64,000 nucleotides of DNA, taken from positions 1 to 64,000 of the forward strand of contig JAZNCT010000065.1 in the NCBI GenBank assembly GCA_045587665.1. Reading direction: 5' to 3'. Every line of letters begins with the position of its first letter. The stretch's first letter is position 1. Position numbers and translations under genes: made by a program. The DNA comes from SIG710 sp045587665. GTDB taxonomy: Bacteria > Bacillota > Clostridia > Oscillospirales > CAG-272. Below are positions 17,955 through 26,450 of the stretch, piece after piece. The notes under the pieces were generated by a model that ran no database searches, had not been told where the DNA came from, and saw nothing but the letters and a program-made list of their open reading frames with translations.

Positions 17955-18851
17955 TTGTCAAACACTTGCAGACTGTGTCCGAGAGAATGTAATGTTGACA
18001 GAACAAATCACCTTGGATATTGCAGATCACCAAAGGATATCCTTTTGGCAAGAGCCGCACTTCACCGTTTTGAAGAGCCTGTGATCAGCGGCACGGGCGG
18101 CTCGGGAACAATATTTTTCTGCGGCTGCAATCTTGGCTGTGTTTACTGTCAAAACTCTGCAATAAGCCGCGGCGATCTCAGAAATACTGCCGCAAGAGCG
18201 GTGAGCAAGGATGATCTGGCCAAGATAATGCTCCGAATTAAAAATGAGGGCGCACATAATATAAATCTCGTCACACCGACACATTATTCGGATGCCATAG
18301 CAGAAGTGCTTATAAATATAAAAGATAAACTGGGCATACCCGTGATATATAATTGCGGAGGCTACGAAAGCGTCGAAAGCCTGCGCCGCCTCAAAGGCCT
18401 TATTGATATTTACATGCCGGATTTTAAATATTTTTCTCCTGAGCTTTCGGCAAAGTATTCAGCTGCCCCCGATTATTGTCTCCGTGCAGTAGATGCTATC
18501 ACAGAGATGTATGATCAGGTGGGGGACGCTGAAACAGATGATAAAGGCATTATGAAAAAAGGACTGCTTATACGGCATCTGGTGCTTCCCGGTGGAAGGA
18601 AGGACTCTGTGGAAATTCTCAAAATAATTTCTCAAACGCTGCCCATAGACAAAATATTTATCAGCATAATGAGGCAGTACACTCCCGATTTTACCCCCGA
18701 CGAATTTAAAGAGCTAAAAAGAAGGCTCACAAGCTTTGAATATGATTTTGTACTGAGCGAAGCCGAAAAAATGGGATTTTACGGTTTTTCTCAGGATAAA
18801 GAATCTGCAACACAAGTTTATACGCCGAATTTTTCTTTAAAAACTTTTTGA
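17955..18851 (+). CDS. Radical SAM protein, pyruvate formate-lyase-activase-like (PflX type)
   Basis: A 298-residue radical SAM enzyme. The cluster motif is CGCNLGCVYCQN (near residue 57). An N-terminal Cys group (CRLCPRECNVDR) is typical of the PflA-related COG1313/PflX proteins. The start is TTG, chosen because AGGAGGG lies 8 bases upstream and the promoter excludes earlier starts. The protein probably installs a glycyl radical or does related SAM chemistry; the partner enzyme is not in this window. Confidence 0.8.
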   Translation: MSNTCRLCPRECNVDRTNHLGYCRSPKDILLARAALHRFEEPVISGTGGSGTIFFCGCNLGCVYCQNSAISRGDLRNTAARAVSKDDLAKIMLRIKNEGAHNINLVTPTHYSDAIAEVLINIKDKLGIPVIYNCGGYESVESLRRLKGLIDIYMPDFKYFSPELSAKYSAAPDYCLRAVDAITEMYDQVGDAETDDKGIMKKGLLIRHLVLPGGRKDSVEILKIISQTLPIDKIFISIMRQYTPDFTPDEFKELKRRLTSFEYDFVLSEAEKMGFYGFSQDKESATQVYTPNFSLKTF

Positions 18852-18948
18852 TTTTTTGAATAAAATCAGACTCATATAGCAAAACTATTTCCGAAGATGA
18901 TTTATCTTGAAAACAAAACCTATAAATTTTCGGAAAGGATTTAGGGAT

Positions 18949-19167
18949 ATGATGATTGACAGAATATGCCTGTTGCTGACGATAATAGGCGCACTTAACT
19001 GGGGTAGCATCGGACTTTTTAAATTTGACCTTGTTGCATGGATCTTTGGCGGTCAAGGCTCACTTTGGGCAAGAATAGTTTATACCGTTATTGCACTGGC
19101 GGGCATTTGGTGCATTTCCCTGCTTTTCAGAAGCAGAGAAGAGATCGAAGGTCGCTCTGATATGTAA
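18949..19167 (+). CDS. DUF378-family small membrane protein
   Basis: A 72-residue protein with two membrane segments. The N-terminal phrase LLLTIIGALNWGSIGLFKFDLV is the DUF378 hallmark, followed by ARIVYTVIALAGIW. Function of the family is unknown. The start is the first of two adjacent ATG codons, after GGAAAGGA. It stands alone and ends at a strong terminator. Confidence 0.8.
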   Translation: MMIDRICLLLTIIGALNWGSIGLFKFDLVAWIFGGQGSLWARIVYTVIALAGIWCISLLFRSREEIEGRSDM

Positions 19168-19182
19168 ATTTTGATCTTCCGG

Positions 19183-19226
19183 AAAATCCGTTCGACCGTC
19201 ATTTGGGGCGGCTGAACGGATTTTTT
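19183..19226 (+). terminator. Terminator of the DUF378 gene
   Basis: 11-bp stem AAAATCCGTTC / GAACGGATTTT with a 20-base loop, followed by T residues. Confidence 0.75.
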
Positions 19227-19257
19227 GAAATTTTTTTAAGTTTTTTCAAAAAAGGTA

Positions 19258-19286
19258 TTGCATTTTGCGAAATAATGTGATATAAT
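19258..19286 (+). promoter_or_regulatory. Promoter of tRNA-Glu
   Basis: TTGCAT (19258-19263), 17 bases, TATAAT (19281-19286), 14 bases before the tRNA. Confidence 0.7.
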
Positions 19287-19299
19287 ACTATGCGTTAAC

Positions 19300-19374
19300 G
19301 GCCCGTTGGTCAAGCGGTTAAGACACTAGCCTCTCACGCTGGGAACATGGGTTCGATTCCCGTACGGGTCACCA
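19300..19374 (+). tRNA. tRNA-Glu (CTC anticodon)
   Basis: Cloverleaf with acceptor GGCCCGT/ACGGGTC, D-loop GTCAAGCGGTTAAGAC, anticodon loop CTCTCAC (anticodon CTC), T-arm GGGTTCGATTCCC and encoded CCA. The overall sequence fits Firmicutes tRNA-Glu. Two tandem repeats bearing copies of its 3' end follow. Confidence 0.92.
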
Positions 19375-19379
19375 AAAAC

Positions 19380-19409
19380 AAAAGAGCACCACATTTGTGG
19401 TGCTCTTTT
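19380..19409 (+). terminator. tRNA-Glu terminator
   Basis: Perfect 13-bp stem AAAAGAGCACCAC with its complement, loop ATTT and a T run. The same hairpin recurs at about 19534-19560 and 19685-19711, once per tandem repeat. Confidence 0.85.
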
Positions 19410-19420
19410 GCTTTTTATGA

Positions 19421-19722
19421 TTCAAACCGAATCGAACCCCACGAAATTCGAAATGAATTTCGTTAGTGCGAGCGTTTGTAAAGAAGCAATCACGCTAAGC
19501 AACAGCGCTCGCTTGGGTTCGATTTCCCGTATGAGCTCACCACATTTGTGGTGCTCTTTTGTTTTTTATGATTCAAACCGAATCGAACCCCACGAAATTC
19601 GAAATGAATTTCGTTAGTGAGAGCGTTTGTAAAAAAGCAATTACGCTAAGCAACGGCGCTTGCTTGGGTTCGATTTCCCGTATGAGCTCACCACATTTGT
19701 GGTGCTCTTTTGTTGTTCTCAA
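19421..19722 (+). repeat. Two tandem 151-bp repeats derived from a tRNA 3' end and terminator
   Basis: Units begin at 19421 and 19572 (period 151) and are about 95% identical. Each has an inverted T-arm copy (AATCGAACCC, 19430-19439), hairpin ACGAAATTC/GAATTTCGT (19441-19463), hairpin GCGAGCG/CGCTCGC (19468-19512), then a T-arm-like GGGTTCGATT (19515-19524) that can close the whole set as a three-way junction. A degenerate acceptor plus CCA and the tRNA-Glu terminator complete each unit. After the second, a diverged third partial copy reaches about 19760. No ORF in it looks real. Confidence 0.8.
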
Positions 19723-19797
19723 ACCAAACCTAATTGATCCCCTGAAATCCTTAGGGATTTGTTTTTCAAATTTAAGAACATATATTTACATTAAAAT

Positions 19798-21468
19798 TCA
19801 ATTAACCTCTCCAATCGAAACTCCGTTTTCGGTAAGATTAACATACCCATTTTTTATTGAAATATCGAAAAGGTGCGTTTTGGGTGTTTCATCTCTTGTT
19901 ACCGCTTTTACTTTTGTAATGCCGTCTTCTCCTTTGACAAAGGAAAGGTCGTAAACCTGAGAATATATAGTCGTTTCGTACTCTATTTCACCTGTGCTTT
20001 TATCCTGAATCAAGAAAATAAAGGTAAACAATCCACTGGTTGTTCCATAACGCATACTGCAATTTTCATCAACTCCATCGCCGTCAACATCAAATGTTGC
20101 GCTGTCGTAAGCAAGGGGTATTGTTGAGAAATTATCTATGTTTTTGAACTCTGCCCATGTTCTATACGAAACGTATTTATAGCCTTCTTTTACAGAAAAT
20201 GGAACCATAAACCTATAAGTGCCGCTTTTCAATATACCAGAATGCTCTGCAACATAGCTCTTTGATTGTGTTTTATTCTTATTCAATACATATCCTATGG
20301 TAAAAAAAATTCTTTCTTCATCGAAGTCCGTCTCCAACCATTCCTCGCCTGATTTATATTCGATAGTAAACATTTCCCCAAAGATTACTTCTTTTTCTGT
20401 CTCATTATGCCAAACCACATTGAAAATATTATGTCCATCTTCGTCTTTATCTATGGAATGAATTGTAATATATACACCTTCGTAATCTGTGTATATATCT
20501 TCTCGAGGTGATATAGAATGATCATTCTGTTTTTGCGTAGGATTTGTAAGGAAACAAACCGCAACAACCACACACGCGGTGATCGCAGCTATTATGAGCC
20601 AAAAGGCAGGCTTTTTGTAGTTAATAATGTGCTTAACACGATCCTTCACATCCACCTCTCCAAAGGCAAGCGGACAAGCCGCAATCATTCGTCTGTTTAC
20701 GCTGCAAGTGAGAAGTGCTTCTGAATAGTCGGCTCTTGCATCACAGTCAAGCTCTTTGATAACCTTTTCATCACAAGCAAGCTCAATGTCGCGGCAAAGT
20801 AGAACGTAGCCAAGCCACATCAAGGGGTTAAACCAGTGGAGAATAAGCAGAAGAAAACCGAGAGGTTTCCAAAGGTGGTCTTTGCGCCGAATATGCGCCA
20901 TTTCGTGCGCTACAACGTATCCCATATCTTTCTCATTCATATTGAACGGAAGATAGATCTTCTGTTTTATTATACCGATTACAAAAGGAGATACAACATT
21001 CTCGCTCTGATAGATGTTATCACAGAGCAAAATTGCAGTTCCGATCTTGCATTTCAGGCGAACGCAGCTGATTACCGTATAAATAAGCAAAGCAGCCATT
21101 CCGATTATCCAAAGCAACGCAAAGGTAGGTATCCATAGCTGTAAAGGATTTGCGCTTGTAGCAGGATTTGGGGCAAAGGAAGTGCCTATCACAGGATTTA
21201 CGATTTGGTTGACTATCGGAATACCCGTATTTATTTTGGGAGTTCTATCCACCATAATTTCAGGACTTACCGTTTCAGAGCTTGGTATCAAACTAAATAC
21301 ACTTTCAATTGAAAACGGACAAATTAGACGAACCGCCACAATGCCCCAAAGAACTACTGTGATCCATTTGGGGGCCTTCTTTAGAAGCAAGCGCAGAAAC
21401 AATACGGCAAGAACGATATAACTTGCCGATATGCTCATATTGATTACTCCGAGAAATATCTGTGACAT
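19798..21468 (-). CDS. BlaR1/MecR1-type M56 sensor protease
   Basis: A 556-residue membrane protein. The first ~100 residues hold three hydrophobic segments, then a zinc protease loop with VVAHEMAHIRRKDHLW (HExxH) and ELACDEKVI (third ligand). A fourth membrane segment (about 290-310) precedes an extracellular domain. That outer domain is not a penicillin-binding fold: it lacks SxxK and KTG motifs, so the signal is probably not a beta-lactam in the usual way. Start at 21468 after AGGAG, overlapping the blaI stop by one base (TGATG). Confidence 0.8.
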   Translation of the reverse strand: MSQIFLGVINMSISASYIVLAVLFLRLLLKKAPKWITVVLWGIVAVRLICPFSIESVFSLIPSSETVSPEIMVDRTPKINTGIPIVNQIVNPVIGTSFAPNPATSANPLQLWIPTFALLWIIGMAALLIYTVISCVRLKCKIGTAILLCDNIYQSENVVSPFVIGIIKQKIYLPFNMNEKDMGYVVAHEMAHIRRKDHLWKPLGFLLLILHWFNPLMWLGYVLLCRDIELACDEKVIKELDCDARADYSEALLTCSVNRRMIAACPLAFGEVDVKDRVKHIINYKKPAFWLIIAAITACVVVAVCFLTNPTQKQNDHSISPREDIYTDYEGVYITIHSIDKDEDGHNIFNVVWHNETEKEVIFGEMFTIEYKSGEEWLETDFDEERIFFTIGYVLNKNKTQSKSYVAEHSGILKSGTYRFMVPFSVKEGYKYVSYRTWAEFKNIDNFSTIPLAYDSATFDVDGDGVDENCSMRYGTTSGLFTFIFLIQDKSTGEIEYETTIYSQVYDLSFVKGEDGITKVKAVTRDETPKTHLFDISIKNGYVNLTENGVSIGEVN

Positions 21469-21836
21469 CACTTTTCTCCTTTCCGGTAGCAATCTATCAT
21501 TTTCTGTACTGCATCAATCTCCTCCTCTGAGATCTTCTGATGCTTTGTAAAAGCAGCAATAAACGCAGGGAGAGACCCCTCAAAGGTTTTCTCAACCATT
21601 TCATTTATTTCGGCGGCTTGTACCTCATCCTTACTTACAAGAGCAGAAACAATAGTGTTCTCATTCTTAAGCACACCTCTTTCAGACAAACGCTTGATGA
21701 CCGTATAGGTCGTTGTTGGTTTCCAGCCAAGCTGTTTACGGCAGAGATTCACCAGCTCACTGCTCTTTATAGGTTCGTGCTCCCACAAAATAAGGCAAAA
21801 GCGGTATTCACTTTCAAATACTTTTGGTGTTTCCAT
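21468..21836 (-). CDS. blaI: BlaI/MecI/CopY-family repressor
   Basis: A 122-residue winged-helix repressor. Motifs include YRFCLILWEHEPIKSSELV, WKPTTTYTVIKRLSERGVL and the cleavage/dimer region near residues 75-110. It is cotranscribed with the BlaR1-like protease, which would relieve repression upon signal. Palindromic operators lie just upstream, over the promoter, so autoregulation is likely. No resistance gene is adjacent, so its target regulon is unknown. Confidence 0.88.
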   Translation of the reverse strand: METPKVFESEYRFCLILWEHEPIKSSELVNLCRKQLGWKPTTTYTVIKRLSERGVLKNENTIVSALVSKDEVQAAEINEMVEKTFEGSLPAFIAAFTKHQKISEEEIDAVQKMIDCYRKGEK

Positions 21837-21850
21837 TTGTGCTCTCCTTC

Positions 21851-21902
21851 CTCTAATATATTAGAGTAAATGTAGTCTAACACATTAGAGCAGATTTGTC
21901 AA
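21851..21902 (-). promoter_or_regulatory. blaI promoter with two palindromic operators
   Basis: Minus-strand TTGACA (21897-21902), 17 bases, TAGACT (21874-21879). A perfect 16-bp palindrome CTCTAATATATTAGAG lies at 21851-21866, and a related TCTAACACATTAGA at 21876-21889 overlaps the -10 and spacer. Two TCTAA/TTAGA sites fit cooperative dimers of the adjacent repressor. Confidence 0.7.
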
Positions 21903-22013
21903 GAGGTTTTACAAAATTTTTTCAAACTTTTTCTATATACCAATCCAATCCTTAATAGAACGCCTATCAAAAAATATATGCTGACTTTTATATGCAAAAA
22001 TCGGGCATTTACC

Positions 22014-22041
22014 TTGACAAAAAGTCAAATATGTGTATAAT
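22014..22041 (+). promoter_or_regulatory. Promoter of aspS
   Basis: TTGACA (22014-22019), 16 bases, TATAAT (22036-22041), 43 bases before the start. Confidence 0.65.
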
Positions 22042-22083
22042 AAATATGATATATTTCTTAATATGATTATGAGGAGAATAAAT

Positions 22084-23871
22084 ATGGCACAGTTGCTTAC
22101 AAACAACGATAAACGCACCTGCTACTGCGCAGAGCTTTCCGAAAAGGATATCGGAAAAAAGGTCTGCGTTATGGGCTGGGCACAAAGGCAGAGAGACCTT
22201 GGCGCACTTATTTTCATAGATCTTCGCGACAGAAGCGGAATCATTCAGCTTGCTTTTGACGAGGAAACTAAAAAAGACGTTTTTGATGCGGCATTCACTG
22301 TTAGAGCAGAATTTGTGCTCTGCGCACACGGAACAGTGCGTGCACGCTCATCCGTAAACCCCAATATTCCAACAGGAAAGATCGAGGTTGCTGTTTCTGA
22401 GCTCAAGATCCTCTCTTCTGCTCAAACACCTCCTTTTGAAATAGTTGAAAACAGCAAGGTCGGCGCAGAGCTTCGTTTGAAGCACCGCTATCTTGACCTT
22501 CGCCGCCCCGATATGCAGGGCAATATCATCGCCAGATCAAGGATAACAAAGATCGCACGTGATTATTATGCAGAAAACGGCTTTATGGATATTGAGACTC
22601 CCTGTCTCATCAAGCCCTCTCCCGAAGGAGCAAGAGACTATCTGGTTCCTTCCCGTGTTCATCCCGGCCGCTTCTATGCTCTCCCCCAGTCCCCTCAGCT
22701 CTACAAGCAGCTTCTTATGGTGTCCGGGTTTGACCGCTATTTCCAGATAGCGCGCTGCTTCCGTGACGAGGATCTGCGTGCTGACCGCCAGCCTGAGTTC
22801 ACTCAGCTTGACACCGAAATGTCATTTGCAAGTGCACACGACGTTATGGCAATGCACGAGGGCTTTATCAAATATCTTTGGAAAGAATATTTTGGCAAAG
22901 AGCTTGGATATGACTTTATAAAAATGCCTTACCGTGAGGCTATGGAACGCTTCGGCTCGGACAAGCCCGATATCCGTTTCGGCTTTGAGCTTCGTGACCT
23001 TTCTGCTCTTCTTGCAAATTGCGAATTCAAGGTGTTTGCAGCAGCCATTGCCGAGGGCGGATCGGTTCGTGCTATCAATGTTAAGGGAGGGGCACGATTC
23101 ACCCGTAAGGAAATTGATTCCCTCACCGACTATGTTAAGACATATAAGGCAAAGGGTCTTGCTTGGCTCAAATGGGCAGAGGGGGGAGAAATATCTTCTT
23201 CCTACGCAAAATTCCTCACAGATGAAGAAAATGAGGCTATCAAAAAGGCTATGGAAGCCCAGGCAGGTGACCTTATACTCATTGTTGCCGATAAAAACAA
23301 GGTAGTTTTCGATGCTCTCGGAAATCTGCGCTGCGAATGTGCAAAGAGACTTGGACTTCTCGATCCTCTTGACTTCAAATTCCTCTGGGTTACTGAATTC
23401 CCACTGCTTGAATGGAGCGAGGAGGATGAACGCTTCTATGCTATGCACCACCCCTTTACCTCTCCTATGGATGAGGATATGCAGTATATAGAAAGTGATC
23501 CCGGCAGAGTGCGCGCAAAGGCATATGACATAGTTCTTAACGGCACAGAGCTTGGCGGCGGCTCGGTTCGTATCCACAGCGAGGATATTCAAAAGAAGAT
23601 GTTTGAAATTCTCGGTCTCACGCTGGAAGAAGCAAACGAAAAGTTCGGCTATCTTCTTGAAGCATTCAAATATGGCGTTCCTCCTCATGCAGGCCTTGCA
23701 TTCGGTCTTGATCGCCTTGTAACTCTTCTGCTCGGACTTGAGGATATTCGCGATGTTATCGCATTCCCCAAGGTTCAAAACGCAAGTGAGCTTATGTCAG
23801 GTGCTCCCGGGCCTGCTGACCCCAAGGGTCTTGACGAGCTTTGCATAGCCGTTACAAAAACCGAAGAATGA
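22084..23871 (+). CDS. aspS: Aspartyl-tRNA synthetase
   Basis: A 595-residue class II synthetase of bacterial AspRS type. Motif 2 is ARCFRDEDLRADRQPEFTQ (near residue 222) and motif 3 is GLAFGLDRLVTLLL near the end. An OB-fold anticodon domain (GWAQRQRDLGALIFIDLRD) leads, and a GAD insertion is present in the middle. The start at 22084 follows GAGGAG; an upstream in-frame ATG overlaps the promoter -10. It charges tRNA-Asp, and possibly tRNA-Asn if amidotransferase is present. Ends at a terminator. Confidence 0.96.
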   Translation: MAQLLTNNDKRTCYCAELSEKDIGKKVCVMGWAQRQRDLGALIFIDLRDRSGIIQLAFDEETKKDVFDAAFTVRAEFVLCAHGTVRARSSVNPNIPTGKIEVAVSELKILSSAQTPPFEIVENSKVGAELRLKHRYLDLRRPDMQGNIIARSRITKIARDYYAENGFMDIETPCLIKPSPEGARDYLVPSRVHPGRFYALPQSPQLYKQLLMVSGFDRYFQIARCFRDEDLRADRQPEFTQLDTEMSFASAHDVMAMHEGFIKYLWKEYFGKELGYDFIKMPYREAMERFGSDKPDIRFGFELRDLSALLANCEFKVFAAAIAEGGSVRAINVKGGARFTRKEIDSLTDYVKTYKAKGLAWLKWAEGGEISSSYAKFLTDEENEAIKKAMEAQAGDLILIVADKNKVVFDALGNLRCECAKRLGLLDPLDFKFLWVTEFPLLEWSEEDERFYAMHHPFTSPMDEDMQYIESDPGRVRAKAYDIVLNGTELGGGSVRIHSEDIQKKMFEILGLTLEEANEKFGYLLEAFKYGVPPHAGLAFGLDRLVTLLLGLEDIRDVIAFPKVQNASELMSGAPGPADPKGLDELCIAVTKTEE

Positions 23872-23880
23872 TTTCTTGAC

Positions 23881-23923
23881 AATCAAAAGGGCTGGAGCAT
23901 TTTTAGCTACAGCCCTTGATTTT
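23881..23923 (+). terminator. Terminator of aspS
   Basis: Stem AAGGGCTG with CAGCCCTT, extended by AATCAA/TTGATT with small bulges, followed by TTTT. Confidence 0.75.
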
Positions 23924-23934
23924 ATGTATTAGAT

Positions 23935-24374
23935 CTCCCCTTTGCCGAATTTGGCGGTCAGGTACTTATAGAAGATCTCCCACGCTCATGCCTTGGCAGA
24001 GACTCTACGAGATCGCAGAGATCCTTTCTGTTGACGACAGAACAGGCGTTATATTTGATACAAATCATCTCATGTGGCAGAATAGTTTTGATTTTACAAA
24101 GGCTCTTGGGCACAAGATAGTTTCAACACATTTCTCAGACTACGATTTTATTGTCGAAAATCACTATCTGCCGGGAGAGGGAAAGATCGACCGGCACTCT
24201 CTCATGCACGCCCTTGACGATGCCGGCTACAAGGGTCCCTTTCTTTATGAAATAGGAAGCAGAAGTACTCCAAAAGTTTCACGTCAAGCTGCTCTCACAG
24301 CTGAGGACCTTATCAAAAACCATGAGGAGCTTATAAACTTCAAAGATCCAACTCCACACGATATATTCATATAA
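23935..24374 (+). pseudogene. Decayed sugar phosphate isomerase/epimerase (TIM barrel, AP endonuclease 2-like)
   Basis: The C-terminal half of a xylose-isomerase-like TIM barrel is readable: LYEIAEILSVDDRTGVIFDT, then STHFSDYDFIVENHYLPGEG with metal-ligand-type residues, and a natural end at 24374. Upstream, VLIEDLPRSCLGRDS continues the homology in another frame and meets the main frame near 24000, so there is a frameshift. The N-terminal half is missing entirely. This is a 5'-deleted, frameshifted gene next to the prophage edge. Confidence 0.65.
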
Positions 24375-24558
24375 GCATAATGCCCATTAAATGGCATGCA
24401 CAATTTTTTGTAATTATTTGTTTTTAGAGTGAAGAAAGTAATACACGCTGTCTCGGTTGGATAGAAAAAGCAAGTCCGTTATCAAAATATTCATTAAAAA
24501 CGTTTCTGCACATATTCACTATTACCTTTAGCTTTGCAAAAAATCTCATCGGCCGGAT
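24375..24558. other. Non-coding junction between host chromosome and right prophage
   Basis: AT-rich, with no credible ORF, between the host pseudogene and the integrase stop. The attL crossover of the serine integrase should lie here or just inside the integrase 3' end. No core can be named without the other junction. Confidence 0.4.
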
Positions 24559-26136
24559 TCAGTGAAAAGTGAAAAATAAAAATCTCCCCGAGCTTTGTTC
24601 GGGGAGATTTTTTGGCTGGGCGGATGTGATGAAATCCGAACCATCTTGATTCGAAATATCTGATTCTGCGACGGAAAGTGCTTCAAGATCTTTTTGCACT
24701 TCTTCGTAGGTCACCTGTTTTTCTTTATTTATGTTATAGTAGATGACGAGCTTATCATCGTAAACATAAACGGCATTTATGAATGTATCTATCATCTGCT
24801 GGCGGTAACTTTCATCTGTTACGTTGCCTGTAATGATGGCTTTTAACCAATTTCGATAATCTTCTTTTGTGAATGCATTTTTACTTGTTATCCGCAAATT
24901 TGCTAAGTCGATCTTCATCTCATCGATTTCGAAACTTAATTTCTCTATCTTCTCATTAAGCTTCTTAACCAAAAGCGAATTTTCGGCGTTTGCTATCATA
25001 AGATCAACGGATGCATTTACCTCGCGTTCGGCTTTTTCGAGAGCTTTTTCCAGTTTCCCGATATTATCTGCCGAAAAATCCTTCTTGTATTGTTCATCTA
25101 ACTTTTCCGCGATAAAATCTATTTTCTGAGGAGTAAGTATGTAATTGATGGTTTGCTCAACAACATATCTTTCAAGAACGTCCTTCTTTTCGTTTTTCTT
25201 TTTGCAGGTATGGTGTTTCTTTCGGGTGGCGCAAGTATAATAACGGTGAACGGTTCCGTCTCTTCCCTTGCCGCTCTCGCCTATCATATTAGAACCGCAC
25301 ATTCCGCAGAACAGCTTTCCTTGCAACTGATATTTAATTTTGGCTTTCGAAGCAGCGGGTGCTCTTTTATTTGCTGCGATCTTTTCATTTACGAGCTTGA
25401 AAGTTTCATCATCAATTATTCTCGGATATATCTGCGGAATAATCTCATCCTGGAAGTTATACACTCCGATATATTTTTTGTTTCTCAAAATACTGTGTAG
25501 GCTTCCTATATGGAATTTCGATTTTAATCTAGGCTTAACGCCTCGGTCATTAAGATGCTTGACGATGTATGAGAGTCTCGTTCCTTTGGCATATTCGTTA
25601 AAAATATACTTGACGATTTCTGCTTCGGCTTCATTTATTACGATCTTTTTATCCTTGACCTCGTACCCGTATGAGATAATTCCGCCGGTGAATGTTCCTC
25701 GGCTTCTTGCTACTTTCAGACCTCTTTTCACGTTCTGTGAGAGATTTGCCGAATAATATTCTGCCATACCTTCAAGCATGCTTTCGAGGATAATTCCCAT
25801 CGGATCTTCAGAGATGTTCTCCATGACAGAAACAACCTTGACATCGTTCTTTTTCAATTTTGATTTATATAAAGCACTGTCATAGCGATTTCTTGAAAAT
25901 CTGTCCAGTTTATAAACAAGTACAACATCAAACTGTTTTTTCTCGGAGTCCTTGACCATCTGCTGGAACTGAGGACGGTGTTCTGCGTTTGTTCCCGTGC
26001 AGGCTCGGTCTATATAATTACCGATAACAGTGATATTATTTTGTTCTGCATATCTCATGCAGTCTTCTATCTGCCCTTCAATACTGCGTTCTGTCTGATT
26101 ATAGCTTGAGTACCGCGCGTATATTACAGCGTTCAT
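24559..26136 (-). CDS. Large serine recombinase (phage integrase)
   Basis: A 525-residue large serine recombinase. The resolvase domain starts MNAVIYARYSSYNQTERSIE with the catalytic Ser in YARYSS, and has YKLDRFSRNRYDSALY. The recombinase domain (about 160-270) is followed by a zinc ribbon (CGMCG and CATRKKHHTCKK) and a coiled coil. Start chosen for AAAGGAGCAGG upstream. It integrates and, with a directionality factor, excises the right prophage. The last residues, NLPEQSSGRFLFFTFH, are encoded by a terminator hairpin, suggesting the original stop was altered at the attachment junction. Confidence 0.9.
   Translation of the reverse strand: MNAVIYARYSSYNQTERSIEGQIEDCMRYAEQNNITVIGNYIDRACTGTNAEHRPQFQQMVKDSEKKQFDVVLVYKLDRFSRNRYDSALYKSKLKKNDVKVVSVMENISEDPMGIILESMLEGMAEYYSANLSQNVKRGLKVARSRGTFTGGIISYGYEVKDKKIVINEAEAEIVKYIFNEYAKGTRLSYIVKHLNDRGVKPRLKSKFHIGSLHSILRNKKYIGVYNFQDEIIPQIYPRIIDDETFKLVNEKIAANKRAPAASKAKIKYQLQGKLFCGMCGSNMIGESGKGRDGTVHRYYTCATRKKHHTCKKKNEKKDVLERYVVEQTINYILTPQKIDFIAEKLDEQYKKDFSADNIGKLEKALEKAEREVNASVDLMIANAENSLLVKKLNEKIEKLSFEIDEMKIDLANLRITSKNAFTKEDYRNWLKAIITGNVTDESYRQQMIDTFINAVYVYDDKLVIYYNINKEKQVTYEEVQKDLEALSVAESDISNQDGSDFITSAQPKNLPEQSSGRFLFFTFH
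24579..24613. terminator. Terminator hairpin inside the integrase 3' end
   Basis: 13-bp stem AAAATCTCCCCGA with its complement around GCTTTGT, with T runs on both sides. It overlaps the last ~16 codons of the integrase frame. Confidence 0.75.
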
Positions 26137-26214
26137 CCTGCTCCTTTCTGCATTTTCGTGAGACCACCAAAATGTCAATTCAAATTTGCAATAGTATGGC
26201 ATTTTGAATAGATA

Positions 26215-26243
26215 TTGACAAAAATCGGCAGATATGATATACT
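26215..26243 (+). promoter_or_regulatory. Sense promoter of type I toxin-like cassette 1
   Basis: TTGACA (26215-26220), 17 bases, TATACT (26238-26243), divergent from the integrase. The ~110-base leader that follows carries hairpin TTCCC/GGGAA (26300-26315). A second hairpin, CCTTCCC-GAGA-GGGGAGG (26335-26352), buries the ribosome site. Confidence 0.7.
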
Positions 26244-26360
26244 TATCGGCGGAGATCCGAAAGGAGATCCCGGAGAACACCATAAACGGTGGCGGTTGCT
26301 TCCCTTAATCGGGAATGCAGATTTCTTTTGTTTGCCTTCCCGAGAGGGGAGGTGATGCTG

Positions 26361-26450
26361 ATGTTTGTTACATGGGAACTGCTGTTCCTTTTTGCGGGTT
26401 TTATTCTCGCTCTGCTAACCTACATAGATAATCATAACAAAAAGAAATAA
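26361..26450 (+). CDS. Holin-like hydrophobic peptide, candidate type I toxin (copy 1)
   Basis: A 29-residue peptide: short head FVTWE, one membrane helix (about residues 6-22, LLFLFAGFILALLTYID), then a Lys/Asn/His tail. This VT(W/Y)E-hydrophobic-ID-basic layout is that of the small putative holin-like toxins of Firmicutes. The ATG at 26361 is chosen because GGAGG ends 8 bases upstream; ATG 26355 is too close. The stop lies in a bidirectional terminator hairpin. Expected to depolarise the membrane if made in excess. A paralogue is at 28374. Confidence 0.7.
   Translation: MFVTWELLFLFAGFILALLTYIDNHNKKK

Noticed and set aside
19300..19722. CRISPR array
   Set aside because: The repeats are 151 bp, tandem without spacers, and tied to tRNA sequence; no cas genes are present.
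19408..19954. Short plus-strand ORFs within the 151-bp repeats
   Set aside because: They arise from repeat sequence, lack ribosome sites and repeat in step with the unit; treated as non-coding repeats.
22822..23778. A 318-residue open frame on the minus strand inside aspS
   Set aside because: It lies wholly antisense to an unmistakable AspRS gene, has no ribosome site and no recognised domain; it is a codon-bias shadow.
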